This document shows, piece after piece, positions 17,484-25,683 of a stretch of DNA of 53,507 bases. The DNA comes from Thiobacillus sp. (GTDB lineage Bacteria; Pseudomonadota; Gammaproteobacteria; Burkholderiales; Thiobacillaceae), in contig JAIBEI010000006.1 of NCBI GenBank assembly GCA_019459055.1, positions 1 to 53,507 on the forward strand, written 5' to 3'. A program made the translations under genes and the position numbers. Below the pieces are notes generated by a model. The model worked only from the letters and a program-made list of their open reading frames with translations. It did no database searches and was not told the origin of the DNA. The stretch's first letter is position 1, and each line of letters starts with the position of its first letter.

Positions 17484-19942
17484 TCCCGCCCCTCCACCAT
17501 TGCTAGCAGCTTGTCCAACCCGCTGATGATTTGCTGCTCGGTGGTCTTGAGCTCACCAATCAACTCGGCCATGCTCTTATCGCTCTTGAGCTGTGTGAAG
17601 TCGAAAGGTTTGTATTGGCCGGCGGAGAGGTTCCAGTCGCGGGCCTCGATGCAGTCGGGGTCGAGCAGGCCGTCCTTAAGCTTGCCTTTTTCGTCATAGA
17701 GGCCGGCTGCGAGCATGGCCGCTACATAGGCGGGGCGAACCAGGCCATCTGCATTGTGAGAACCGATGAGCTGGCCATCATCAGACGGCCATTCGTCGTT
17801 GCGTTCCCAGGCACGCACCGGTACCACCCAGTGCTTGGTGGCTTTCAGTTCGCTGGGCTGATCAATCTCCAGGCTGCGCAACGTTACGTCAAAGCCATCG
17901 AGCTTGGCGACTTCACGGGCGACGGTTTCCAGGGCTATTGTTAGGTCTTCGACCGGTTGATATTCAGGAAAACGGTTGTCTGTGGCGTGCGTAATGTAAT
18001 GCCTGTGGGCGTCGAGGCCGGTGTTGAGGCTGTCCTTGATGATTGCCTTCCATAGGGGCAGCGCCGGGCCATCTTCAGGTTCGAAGAAACGCTGTTGTAC
18101 GTCGCGAACGGCACGGTTGAATTCCTGCTGCGGAGTCTTGATGACTTTTTCCCATTCCGCGATGGCTTTCTCGATGCTTATGGGGGAAGCCTTACTCTGG
18201 GAGCCTCGGCGCTTTTTCCAGATTGGTTGGCTGGCTGGCGCGAAGAACTGAATCACCAGGTCGTAAAGGCTGCGACTGGCCGCATTGCGAACTTGTATCT
18301 CAGCAGCCTTTGGGTCAGCCGGCAGCTCTGGAAACAGTTCGTGTATGCCCCAAACCTGCCCATCCCACATGTCGGTGTCAGGCAGCGCAGCGAAGGCCGT
18401 GCCCGCTGGGGTAAGCTTATCGGCGGTGTCACGCAGCAGTGCCTGACGCCAGCGCTCGGCGTGGAAGCTCGGTTGCAGCAGGGTTTTCTCATGGCGCAGC
18501 GCGCCTTCGCGGCCGTGCGCTAGCCAGGTCTTGAATTTTTCCAGCGCGTCCCATAGGTCGTTGCGCTGGCCGGGGCGAGGATCGCGTTTGGCGTTTAGTG
18601 AGTAGCCGTCTTCTTCCACTTCGTAGAACCAGACGTGCTCGGTGCGCGGCGCGGCGCTGCTCGGCAAGCTCTGCTTATCGTCGCGGCGGGTTTCCTTGCG
18701 GAAAACAAGGATGGAGGTTTTGACGCCGGTGTAGGGCTGAAACACGCCGCCGGGCAAGGAAATTACACCTTCGACAACGTGCTCGGCGAGCATCTCGCGG
18801 CGCAGACGCACATGAGCATCGGTGTTGCCGAAGAGCACCCCCTCGGGAATGATGACCGTGCAACGCCCGCCCACGTGCAGCAGGTCGAGCATCAGCCACA
18901 GGAACAGCAGCTCGCTCTTGTTGGTAATCGACTCATCTTTCTTCTTCCCGGCACCCCCTATCCGGGGAAACAGCACGGTATCGGGCTCCAGGTCACCGCT
19001 ATCCACAGTGCCGGTAAAGGGCGGATTGGCCAGCACGAAGTCATAGGTTTCCGATTCCAGAACTTGGGCAAGCTGGGGCTTGCCGTCGCGTTTACTAAGC
19101 GAGTCGCCTTGCAGCAGGTGAGGATCGGTCACATCGTGCAGTACCAGGTTCATCCAGCCGATGCGGGCCATGGTGCGGTCGTTATCGAGGCCCACGAAGT
19201 TGGCACCGTGATGGATGGCGGCATATTGCTCTGGTGTTGCGGCGGCGCCATCGGTGCGATGCGGGGTGCCGTCCCATTCCAGCACCAGATTTTCTTGCGC
19301 CGAGTACTTGCGCATCAGGTACTGCTGAGTGCTGAATAGGAAGCCGCCAGTTCCGGCCGCTGGGTCGATGACGCGCTGGCCGGGTTCCGGATCCAACAGC
19401 TCGACCATAAAACGAATCAAATGACGCGGCGTGCGGAACTGACCGTTCTTGCCGGCCGTGGCCACTTCGCTGAGTAGGTACTCGAAGGTATCGCCCATGA
19501 TGTCCTGGGCGGCTGATCCTTCACCAGCGCGTGCAAATAGCTGATCAATTGCATCGATGGAATCTGACAGCACCTTGCCTTTGTTGGGGTCGAGCTGAAA
19601 GTAGGCATCGGCCATGCGGTTGTTGAGGCTTGCCAGCTCGGTGCCATCAGCACTGGCGCTGGTGAAATGCTTGTCGAGTTCCCTCAGCCAAGGGAAAACC
19701 ACGTCTATCAAGTGTTTGGGATTGGTCTTCTCCTGACGGATGTAGCTCCATTTGCAATCTTCATGTCCAAAGTAGATTGAAGGAAAGCCACGCTGTTGGC
19801 GCTTAAGATCGATGTCCTCCAGCCGCTTGAGGAACAGCAGGTAGGTGATCTGCTCCACGGCCACCAAGGGGTTGGTGAGTCCAGCCGCCCAGAAGCGGTT
19901 CCAGAGTTCGTCGACTTTTTTCTTGATATGAGGGGCAAGCAT
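17480..19942 (-). CDS. hsdM: Type I restriction-modification methyltransferase HsdM
   Basis: An 820-residue N6-adenine methyltransferase subunit. The N-terminal helical domain opens with IKKKVDELWNRFWAAG and YLLFLKRLEDIDL. The SAM site is DPAAGTGGF near residue 190, and the catalytic motif IV is NPPF near residue 305. Ordinary HsdM is about 500-530 residues; the additional 290 residues after the catalytic domain (from about residue 520) include WDGQVWGIHELFPELP and a helical tail ending MVEGRE. The ATG follows an AGGA site. It is the second gene after hsdR, 19 bases downstream. The modified adenine sequence is set by HsdS. Confidence 0.94.
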   Translation of the reverse strand: MLAPHIKKKVDELWNRFWAAGLTNPLVAVEQITYLLFLKRLEDIDLKRQQRGFPSIYFGHEDCKWSYIRQEKTNPKHLIDVVFPWLRELDKHFTSASADGTELASLNNRMADAYFQLDPNKGKVLSDSIDAIDQLFARAGEGSAAQDIMGDTFEYLLSEVATAGKNGQFRTPRHLIRFMVELLDPEPGQRVIDPAAGTGGFLFSTQQYLMRKYSAQENLVLEWDGTPHRTDGAAATPEQYAAIHHGANFVGLDNDRTMARIGWMNLVLHDVTDPHLLQGDSLSKRDGKPQLAQVLESETYDFVLANPPFTGTVDSGDLEPDTVLFPRIGGAGKKKDESITNKSELLFLWLMLDLLHVGGRCTVIIPEGVLFGNTDAHVRLRREMLAEHVVEGVISLPGGVFQPYTGVKTSILVFRKETRRDDKQSLPSSAAPRTEHVWFYEVEEDGYSLNAKRDPRPGQRNDLWDALEKFKTWLAHGREGALRHEKTLLQPSFHAERWRQALLRDTADKLTPAGTAFAALPDTDMWDGQVWGIHELFPELPADPKAAEIQVRNAASRSLYDLVIQFFAPASQPIWKKRRGSQSKASPISIEKAIAEWEKVIKTPQQEFNRAVRDVQQRFFEPEDGPALPLWKAIIKDSLNTGLDAHRHYITHATDNRFPEYQPVEDLTIALETVAREVAKLDGFDVTLRSLEIDQPSELKATKHWVVPVRAWERNDEWPSDDGQLIGSHNADGLVRPAYVAAMLAAGLYDEKGKLKDGLLDPDCIEARDWNLSAGQYKPFDFTQLKSDKSMAELIGELKTTEQQIISGLDKLLAMVEGRE

Positions 19943-19961
19943 TCAGAGTGTCCTTTGTGGT

Positions 19962-22703
19962 TCAGGCTGCCTCGTCCAACAACTGGTTGGCGAGGTTGAT
20001 GAGTTCTTCGATGTCCTGCGGTTGAAACAGCGATTCAACACGACCGATACGCGAGAGCGGCGGCTCGCTAAGCGCTGCCCGAGTAATGCGACCATGGCGC
20101 AGTACCGCAGCTTTCACCGCCCGCAGAAAGTGGATCTGGTTGGCGCGCAAATAGCCGTGCGCGGCGATGAATACGTCAAATGCCGCATTAATACGTTCTT
20201 CGCGGTTGGGTAGATGCGCCCCTTCACAGAGGATATGGCGCAGAAAGTCGGCCAGCGAGGCAGCGGGCGCCTCGAAGGCTTTGCGCAAGGTATCTTCGGT
20301 GACGAACAGGTCGGCCTGGTTGAGCGTTTCGCTAACGCGTTCAAGCTCGTCGTCGTCCAGATTTTCACCCTGCCTAAGCTTGGCAAGCTCGGGCAATTGG
20401 TCGGCCAGTCTTCGAACAAGCGCCTCGACCTGTTCGCGATAGCTTTCGGCAAACGCACCTTCACCGGTGGGTCCGTAGATGATCCAACTGCGTTGGGTGA
20501 TGGTGTCCGGTAGGTTGATTTCAACCGTGCTGCTGGGGACGGAAGTGCGGTACCGCATTAACGGTGCAAAAGTGTCTTGCAGTGTGGCGAGCCTGGGCAG
20601 GTCGAGGTGTTGCCAAAAACCTGTCGTACTAACCCAGGCACGTTGCTCTTGCGCACGTTGCACTTCAGGGATGTTGTTGGCAAGGCTGGCTACGGCTTCC
20701 TGAATGCGTTCCGTCACCTTGGCTTGTTCACCTTTGTCGGACTTCAACCATGCGACGGTGAGCCGCTCGCACCAGATGCGGAACTGGAGTTCATCCAGGC
20801 TCCAGAGTGGAGCCAGTCGCATCAAGGGCGCAATGGTTTTGGCAAGGTGCTCTTGCGCTGCTTGGCTAGGCTCGGGCCAATGCTGCATCAGCGCATCCAG
20901 TTCGTCCCAGTGCGGGCGGACATTGATGCTTTGACGTGGCAAGGCAGCCAGCATGGCTTGCAACTCCAGGATGACTGACTGTGTGTCTTGTTGTTGGGCA
21001 TGCAGAAGTAGCCACTTTTCAAGGCGCAAGCGGAAAAGGCGTACTGGCAGGGGTTCACTTGGGTGATCGACCTCGCCGTCGGGCTTGAGCTTGAAGTAGG
21101 CGAAGTTCTTCCAGTGGTCGATGATCAAAAAGTCTTGCTTGATCTCGCCTGTGGCTTTGTCGGTGTGCAGACGCGTGCCGCGTCCGATCATTTGCCAGAA
21201 TTTGACCCTACTGAATACTGGCTTGGCGAAAACAAGGTTTTGGATCGCGGGTATATCTACACCTGTGTCGAGCATATCCACCGAGATGGCCACACGCGGC
21301 ATGGTCTTGTACTTGAAGTCGTCCAACGTTGAGTCAGCGCGTTCCATATGGCTGTCAATGATCTCAGCCATTCCCTGACGCTGTAGCTCGGGGTAAAGGC
21401 GATTGAAACTCTCGTAGAGGCGTTTAGCGTGGGCATGGCTGACGGCAAAGATGATCGTCTTGTGCGGTAGCCCTCGGACATCTTTGCGGCTCTTGTCCAT
21501 AAACTCGCGCACCATGGCATCGTTGGTTCCCTGGTTGACGATGCCCTTTTCGATGTCGCTACCTTCGAAGTTGAGTTCGTCGAGATCGACACCCTGGTCA
21601 CGCGCCATTTGCTTCAAGGGCTCGGGCAGTGCATCGCCTTGAATGCCTTTGAGTTGGAAATTTGTTTGGGCATCCAGAACTCGATAATTGACGAGGTTTT
21701 TGTCCGCGATGGCCTGTTCGTAGCTGTAGTAGTAGCTAGGTACGCCATCACCACAATCGAATAACTCAAAGGTGTTGTGGTCGATGTAGTCAGTGGGTGT
21801 AGCGGTAAGGCCAAGCTGTATCGCGTCGAAATGATCGAAGATCGTCCTGTAGCGCTGATAAATCGAGCGGTGGCTTTCGTCCGCGACGATCAGGTCGTAG
21901 TAGCCGATGGAAAGGCGCTCGTACACCTGCATCATGCTGGGATAGGTGGAAAACTGAATGCGTGCCCCGGAGGTTTCACCACTTTCAATACGGGCTAGGC
22001 TCTCATTGGGCAAGTGCGTTTTGAATTCCGACATGGCCTGCCGCACCAACTCGCGCCTATCGGCTAGGAACAACACGCGTTGTACTCGTTTGGCACGTAA
22101 CAGGGTGTCAACAAGGGCGATGGTTGTACGGGTTTTGCCTGTGCCGGTTGCCATGACCAAAAGAAACTGCCGCTTTGCAGCTGAAATCCCTTCGGTTACG
22201 CGACGTATTGCTTCGCCCTGGTAGTCGCGTCCGGCAATGGTGGCGTTGATGGTGACTTCACCAAGCGGACTTGCAAACCTACGTTGGTGTGCCAGACGCT
22301 CAAGGTCATCGCGGGTATAGAAGCCGGCCACCTTTCTGGGCGGATAGCCTTGGCGATCCCAGAACTGAATTACATTTCCATTAGTGAGGAAGATGAATGG
22401 ATCAATCCCAAACTTGGCCTGAATAGCATCGGCATAGTCCGCGGCCTGTCGTTTGCCAGCCATTTCGTCGCGCGAAGTGCGTTTAGCTTCCACGACCGCC
22501 AACGGCTTGCCATCAGACCCCAGCAAAACGTAGTCAGCGAACTGGTCACCGCCGTATACCCCTTCGGACTCACCAGTGCGAAGGATCATCTCCTCGACTA
22601 GGGTGCGCCGATTCTTCGACCAACCCGCACGAGCCAATCCCACGTCTATTTGACTAGCTCTGGTCTCTCCCTCAGTTTTGAAGTCGCTTCTCATCCGGCT
22701 CAC
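19962..22703 (-). CDS. hsdR: Type I restriction enzyme translocase/nuclease HsdR
   Basis: A 913-residue motor and nuclease subunit. The N-terminal PD-(D/E)xK nuclease is visible as FADYVLL followed by LAVVEAKRTS near residue 70. The SF2 translocase has motif I MATGTGKTRTTIAL near residue 185, motif II VADESHRS near 270, a TATP motif soon after, and motif VI QMIGRGTRL near residue 500. The C-terminal helical region that binds HsdM follows. The first start in frame is GTG at 22703, with an ATG three codons later; neither has a strong ribosome site. It is probably the first large gene of the operon running down to mcrC. Confidence 0.94.
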   Translation of the reverse strand: MSRMRSDFKTEGETRASQIDVGLARAGWSKNRRTLVEEMILRTGESEGVYGGDQFADYVLLGSDGKPLAVVEAKRTSRDEMAGKRQAADYADAIQAKFGIDPFIFLTNGNVIQFWDRQGYPPRKVAGFYTRDDLERLAHQRRFASPLGEVTINATIAGRDYQGEAIRRVTEGISAAKRQFLLVMATGTGKTRTTIALVDTLLRAKRVQRVLFLADRRELVRQAMSEFKTHLPNESLARIESGETSGARIQFSTYPSMMQVYERLSIGYYDLIVADESHRSIYQRYRTIFDHFDAIQLGLTATPTDYIDHNTFELFDCGDGVPSYYYSYEQAIADKNLVNYRVLDAQTNFQLKGIQGDALPEPLKQMARDQGVDLDELNFEGSDIEKGIVNQGTNDAMVREFMDKSRKDVRGLPHKTIIFAVSHAHAKRLYESFNRLYPELQRQGMAEIIDSHMERADSTLDDFKYKTMPRVAISVDMLDTGVDIPAIQNLVFAKPVFSRVKFWQMIGRGTRLHTDKATGEIKQDFLIIDHWKNFAYFKLKPDGEVDHPSEPLPVRLFRLRLEKWLLLHAQQQDTQSVILELQAMLAALPRQSINVRPHWDELDALMQHWPEPSQAAQEHLAKTIAPLMRLAPLWSLDELQFRIWCERLTVAWLKSDKGEQAKVTERIQEAVASLANNIPEVQRAQEQRAWVSTTGFWQHLDLPRLATLQDTFAPLMRYRTSVPSSTVEINLPDTITQRSWIIYGPTGEGAFAESYREQVEALVRRLADQLPELAKLRQGENLDDDELERVSETLNQADLFVTEDTLRKAFEAPAASLADFLRHILCEGAHLPNREERINAAFDVFIAAHGYLRANQIHFLRAVKAAVLRHGRITRAALSEPPLSRIGRVESLFQPQDIEELINLANQLLDEAA

Positions 22704-22715
22704 ATGTTGGGGACG

Positions 22716-22829
22716 CTAGAAAGGCGTCACAGCTGTGAGGGGTTGGCCCATATTTTCTTGCTTTTGTTGTTCTAGTCGCTGAGCCAAGACACCACCCCCT
22801 TGTTTGTTATCAGCCGAATCTTCGCACAT
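22716..22829 (-). CDS. Candidate 37-residue ORF just upstream of hsdR
   Basis: The reverse strand reads MCEDSADNKQGGGVLAQRLE followed by QQKQENMGQPLTAVTPF and TAG, stopping 12 bases before the hsdR GTG. Composition is polar, with a Gln/Lys-rich helix, and looks more protein-like than random. It has no obvious ribosome-binding site, and the open frame extends about nine codons upstream of the ATG. It may be a real leader protein of the operon, the tail of a deleted gene, or chance. The gap also holds a 12-base palindrome, TCACAGCTGTGA, at 22727-22738. Confidence 0.35.
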   Translation of the reverse strand: MCEDSADNKQGGGVLAQRLEQQKQENMGQPLTAVTPF

Positions 22830-22891
22830 CCGGCGAGGGTAGCCGACAGCAATCTCGGCGTGTCCGCCCTACCCCTTCCCCGGCCTGCGCG

Positions 22892-23440
22892 TCACAGCAG
22901 CTGCGAAACCTCGAACACCGCATCGATGCCCTGCCCGTTCCAGTTGTATTCGAAATAGGCGGCATGCAGGCAGTTTTTCAATAATGCCGTGCTGAAGGCA
23001 GCCAGGCATTCGCCGGAGGGGTGCCGCACCGAGGGGTAAAGAATGCCGCGTACCCCGTCGGACCTGAGTTTTCGGTCGACGCCTTGGGTATGACCATAGT
23101 CGTCAGGATCGGCGATGCGCGGGTCGGCATGGCTTGCCCCGCGCAAGTCGGCCACCTCGCCCCTCTCTTTCACTGTGTAAAGCCGCATTTGCAATCGCAT
23201 GGGTGGCTCGTGGGTGGCCTCCATGAAAAGGGCCGCGTGATACCGGGTTTCGGCGATGGCGGTGTCCTGCTTGCGTGCGCAATAGAACACCCCATAGGTG
23301 CCGTCACGGAAGCGGCTGCCCTGCGGGTTGAGGTCGGTGAAGGCGGCCATGATGCAGGTACTGCCGGGGCCGAACAGCCGCTCTTCGGGGGGAACCAGAT
23401 TGATCTCGCCGACTTCGTCGCGGATGCGGTCGTTGGTCAT
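22892..23440 (-). pseudogene. N-terminally truncated RES-domain toxin copy
   Basis: The 182 residues correspond to residues 45-226 of the intact RES toxin at 31998-32678 with about 16 differences. Similarity continues a few codons upstream (AASPEGFDTLYALEAM versus VASPEDFDALYALEAM) and then stops, so the N-terminal 25-30 residues, including the early arginines, are missing. No Xre antitoxin gene precedes it. The conserved glutamate (AIAETRYH) and serine (RHPSGECL) remain. RES toxins consume NAD+; this copy is probably inactive, but could be made from the internal ATG. It borders the defence island and looks like a leftover of duplication or recombination. Confidence 0.8.
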
Positions 23441-23884
23441 GGCCTCCAGCGCATAGAGGGTATCAAAACCCTCGGGGCTGGCAGCGCGCGAAGTTATCCG
23501 CTGACATGAGCTAAAGCCAGCAAATGAATTACCTGCTGCTCGGGGCGCACATGTTTTTTAGCATCGATTCAATCGACACAGTTTCTCGACATATCGATCA
23601 AACGCACTTCATCGACCTATCGTTTTGGAGACCGCCCTGCCTTCCCATCCGGTTTCCGCTGATGCGCCAGATTCTCAGCGAGCTTGCCGTCGTGTTCGCG
23701 CGGACTATGCTGGCTATGCAGGCATTAGATTAATCACGGCTGCTTGCTACGCGATGACATAGGGGTATAGGATTTCCGCACTCCAGTAATTCGGGGTCAA
23801 TAATAGAAATCGCATATCGCATATAGCTAGGTTTGCATTTGATTGTGCCTGTTCACTTTCCATATCAATACCGAGGAGATTACG
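23441..23884. other. Intergenic region between defence island and TRAP operon
   Basis: No convincing gene. A 69-codon plus-strand frame (23524-23733) has no ribosome site and no recognisable motif. The last 120 bases are AT-richer (AATCGCATATCGCATATAGC) and should hold the promoter of the transport operon. A GAGGAG ribosome site precedes the dctP ATG at 23885. Confidence 0.5.
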
Positions 23885-25036
23885 ATGAGCAAAAAAGCAG
23901 CCCCCGAAAAGTCCACCCCTTCCGAAATTCCATCGCGACGCAAATTCCTGACTGCAGCCGGCGCCACGGCCGCTAGCGCGGCGGCCATGGGTTTCCCGAT
24001 GATTGCCAAGGCGGCAGCGCCGATCACGTTGCGTTTTCAGAGCACGTGGCCGGCCAAGGACATTTTTCACGAATACGCGCTGGACTTCGCCAGCAAGGTG
24101 AATGCGATGTCCGGCAAGGAACTCAAGATTGAGGTGCTGCCAGCGGGTGCGGTGGTCAAGGCCTTCGACCTGCTCGACGCGGTCAGCAAGGGCACGCTCG
24201 ATGGCGGCCATGGCGTGATCGCCTACTGGTACGGCAAGAACTCGGCGGTGGCGCTGTGGGGCTCCGGCCCGGCCTTCGGCATGGACCCCAACATGCTGCT
24301 GGCCTGGCACTACTACGGCGGCGGCAAGGAGCTGCTCGATGAAATCTACAAGAGCATGAACATGGACGTGGTGTCGATGCTCTACGGTCCGATGCCGACC
24401 CAGCCCTTCGGCTGGTTCAAAAAGCCGATCACCAGCGTCGAGCAGATGAAAGGCGTCAAGTTCCGCACGGTGGGCCTGGCGGTGGACATGTACAAGGACA
24501 TGGGCGCCGCGGTGAACCCGCTGCCGGGCGGCGAGATCGTGCCGGCCATGGACCGCGGCCTGCTTGATGCGGCGGAGTTCAACAATGCATCGAGCGATAA
24601 CCTGCTGGGATTCCCGGATGTGGCCAAGGTCTGCATGCTGCAAAGCTTCCACCAGCCCAGCGAACAGTTCGAGATCCTGTTCAACAAGAAGAAATACGAC
24701 GCGCTCAGTGGAGAGCACAAGTCCATCATCAAGCATGCCATCGAGGCGTCGTCGGCCGACATGTCCTGGAAGTCGATCGACCGCTACTCCAAGGACTACA
24801 TCGACATGAGCAGCAAGAAGGGGGTCAAGTTCTACAAGACGCCTGATGCCATTCTGCGCAAGCAACTCGAGGCCTGGGACAAGATCATGGCAGCCAAGAG
24901 CGCAGAGAACCCGGCCTTCAAGAAAGTGCTGGAATCCATGCGCGCTTTCGCCGGCCGCGCGGTGCGCTGGCAGAACGACACCAACGTCGATTACAAGATG
25001 GCCTACAACCACTTCTTCGCCAAGAAGAAAGGCTGA
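23885..25036 (+). CDS. dctP: TRAP transporter periplasmic solute-binding protein DctP
   Basis: A 383-residue binding protein that captures an organic acid in the periplasm. The N-terminus carries a twin-arginine signal (SRRKFLTAAGATAASAAAMG) cleaved around IAKAAA, so export is probably folded via Tat. The mature part has the family's RFQSTWPAKDIFHEYA opening and the ligand-binding helix GVKFRTVGLAVDMYKDMG containing the conserved arginine that binds the substrate carboxylate. GAGGAG precedes the ATG; an upstream in-frame start is unlikely. It resembles the mannitol/chloroaromatic-type TRAP binding proteins more than classic DctP. The neighbours suggest a 2-hydroxy- or 2-oxo-acid substrate. 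A hairpin terminator follows. Confidence 0.93.
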   Translation: MSKKAAPEKSTPSEIPSRRKFLTAAGATAASAAAMGFPMIAKAAAPITLRFQSTWPAKDIFHEYALDFASKVNAMSGKELKIEVLPAGAVVKAFDLLDAVSKGTLDGGHGVIAYWYGKNSAVALWGSGPAFGMDPNMLLAWHYYGGGKELLDEIYKSMNMDVVSMLYGPMPTQPFGWFKKPITSVEQMKGVKFRTVGLAVDMYKDMGAAVNPLPGGEIVPAMDRGLLDAAEFNNASSDNLLGFPDVAKVCMLQSFHQPSEQFEILFNKKKYDALSGEHKSIIKHAIEASSADMSWKSIDRYSKDYIDMSSKKGVKFYKTPDAILRKQLEAWDKIMAAKSAENPAFKKVLESMRAFAGRAVRWQNDTNVDYKMAYNHFFAKKKG

Positions 25037-25050
25037 CCTCCCGTAAAAAC

Positions 25051-25077
25051 CGCCGGCCTTCGAGCCGGCGTTTTTTT
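25051..25077 (+). terminator. Intrinsic terminator or attenuator after dctP
   Basis: CGCCGGC CTTCGA GCCGGCG is a perfect 7-bp stem with a 6-base loop followed by seven T. It lies between dctP and dctQ. Partial termination here would make more binding protein than membrane subunits, as is typical for TRAP operons. Confidence 0.9.
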
Positions 25078-25092
25078 CACCGGACACACCTT

Positions 25093-25683
25093 ATGCAGAC
25101 GCTGTTGCTTGCCATCGACCGGATTACCACTTTCGTCGGGCGTTTGTTTGCCTGGGCAATCGTGGGCCTGACCTTGCTCATAACGTGGGAGGTGTTTTCC
25201 CGCTATTTCCTGAATCACCCCCACCCCTGGGCGCTCGATGCCCAGATCATGCTGTACGGCACCCTGTTCATGATGGCCGGCGCCTACACCCTCGCGCACC
25301 AGGGCCATGTGCGCGGCGACGTGCTCTATGGCCTGCTCCGCCCGCGCACCCAGGCCAGCATCGACCTGGTGCTGTTTGTATTTTTCTATCTGCCCGGCGT
25401 GCTCGCGCTCACCTGGGCCGGCTGGACCTACGCCAACGAATCGCTGGCCATCCGTGAAAACACCTTCAGCCCCGATCCGTTGCCGCTGTACCCCTTCAAG
25501 TTCGTGATTCCTGCGGCGGGCTTCCTGCTCCTGCTGCAGGGCATCGTCGAGATTCTGCGCTGCGTGGTCTGCCTGCGCCTGGGCGACTGGCCTGCCCGCA
25601 TGAAGGATGTGGAAGAAATCGATCTCGAAGAACTCAAGGCCATGGTCAAGGATAAAGACGAAGCTGCGGAGGCACGGCCATGA
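25093..25683 (+). CDS. dctQ: TRAP transporter small membrane subunit DctQ
   Basis: A 196-residue protein with four predicted membrane helices: about residues 15-35 (LFAWAIVGLTLLITWEVFSR), 50-70, 92-112 and 137-157. The sequence EVFSRYFLNHPHPWALD and the QGHVRGDVL turn are typical of the DctQ family. It pairs with DctM in the inner membrane. The acidic C-terminal tail (EEIDLEELKAMVKDKDEA) lies on the cytoplasmic side. Its stop overlaps the dctM start by four bases (ATGA). Confidence 0.92.
   Translation: MQTLLLAIDRITTFVGRLFAWAIVGLTLLITWEVFSRYFLNHPHPWALDAQIMLYGTLFMMAGAYTLAHQGHVRGDVLYGLLRPRTQASIDLVLFVFFYLPGVLALTWAGWTYANESLAIRENTFSPDPLPLYPFKFVIPAAGFLLLLQGIVEILRCVVCLRLGDWPARMKDVEEIDLEELKAMVKDKDEAAEARP

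Noticed and set aside
23524-23733. 69-codon plus-strand frame before dctP
   Set aside because: No ribosome site, no family resemblance, and probably promoter sequence.
23747-25087. 446-codon minus-strand frame opposite dctP
   Set aside because: No motif; DctP with Tat signal is the true gene.
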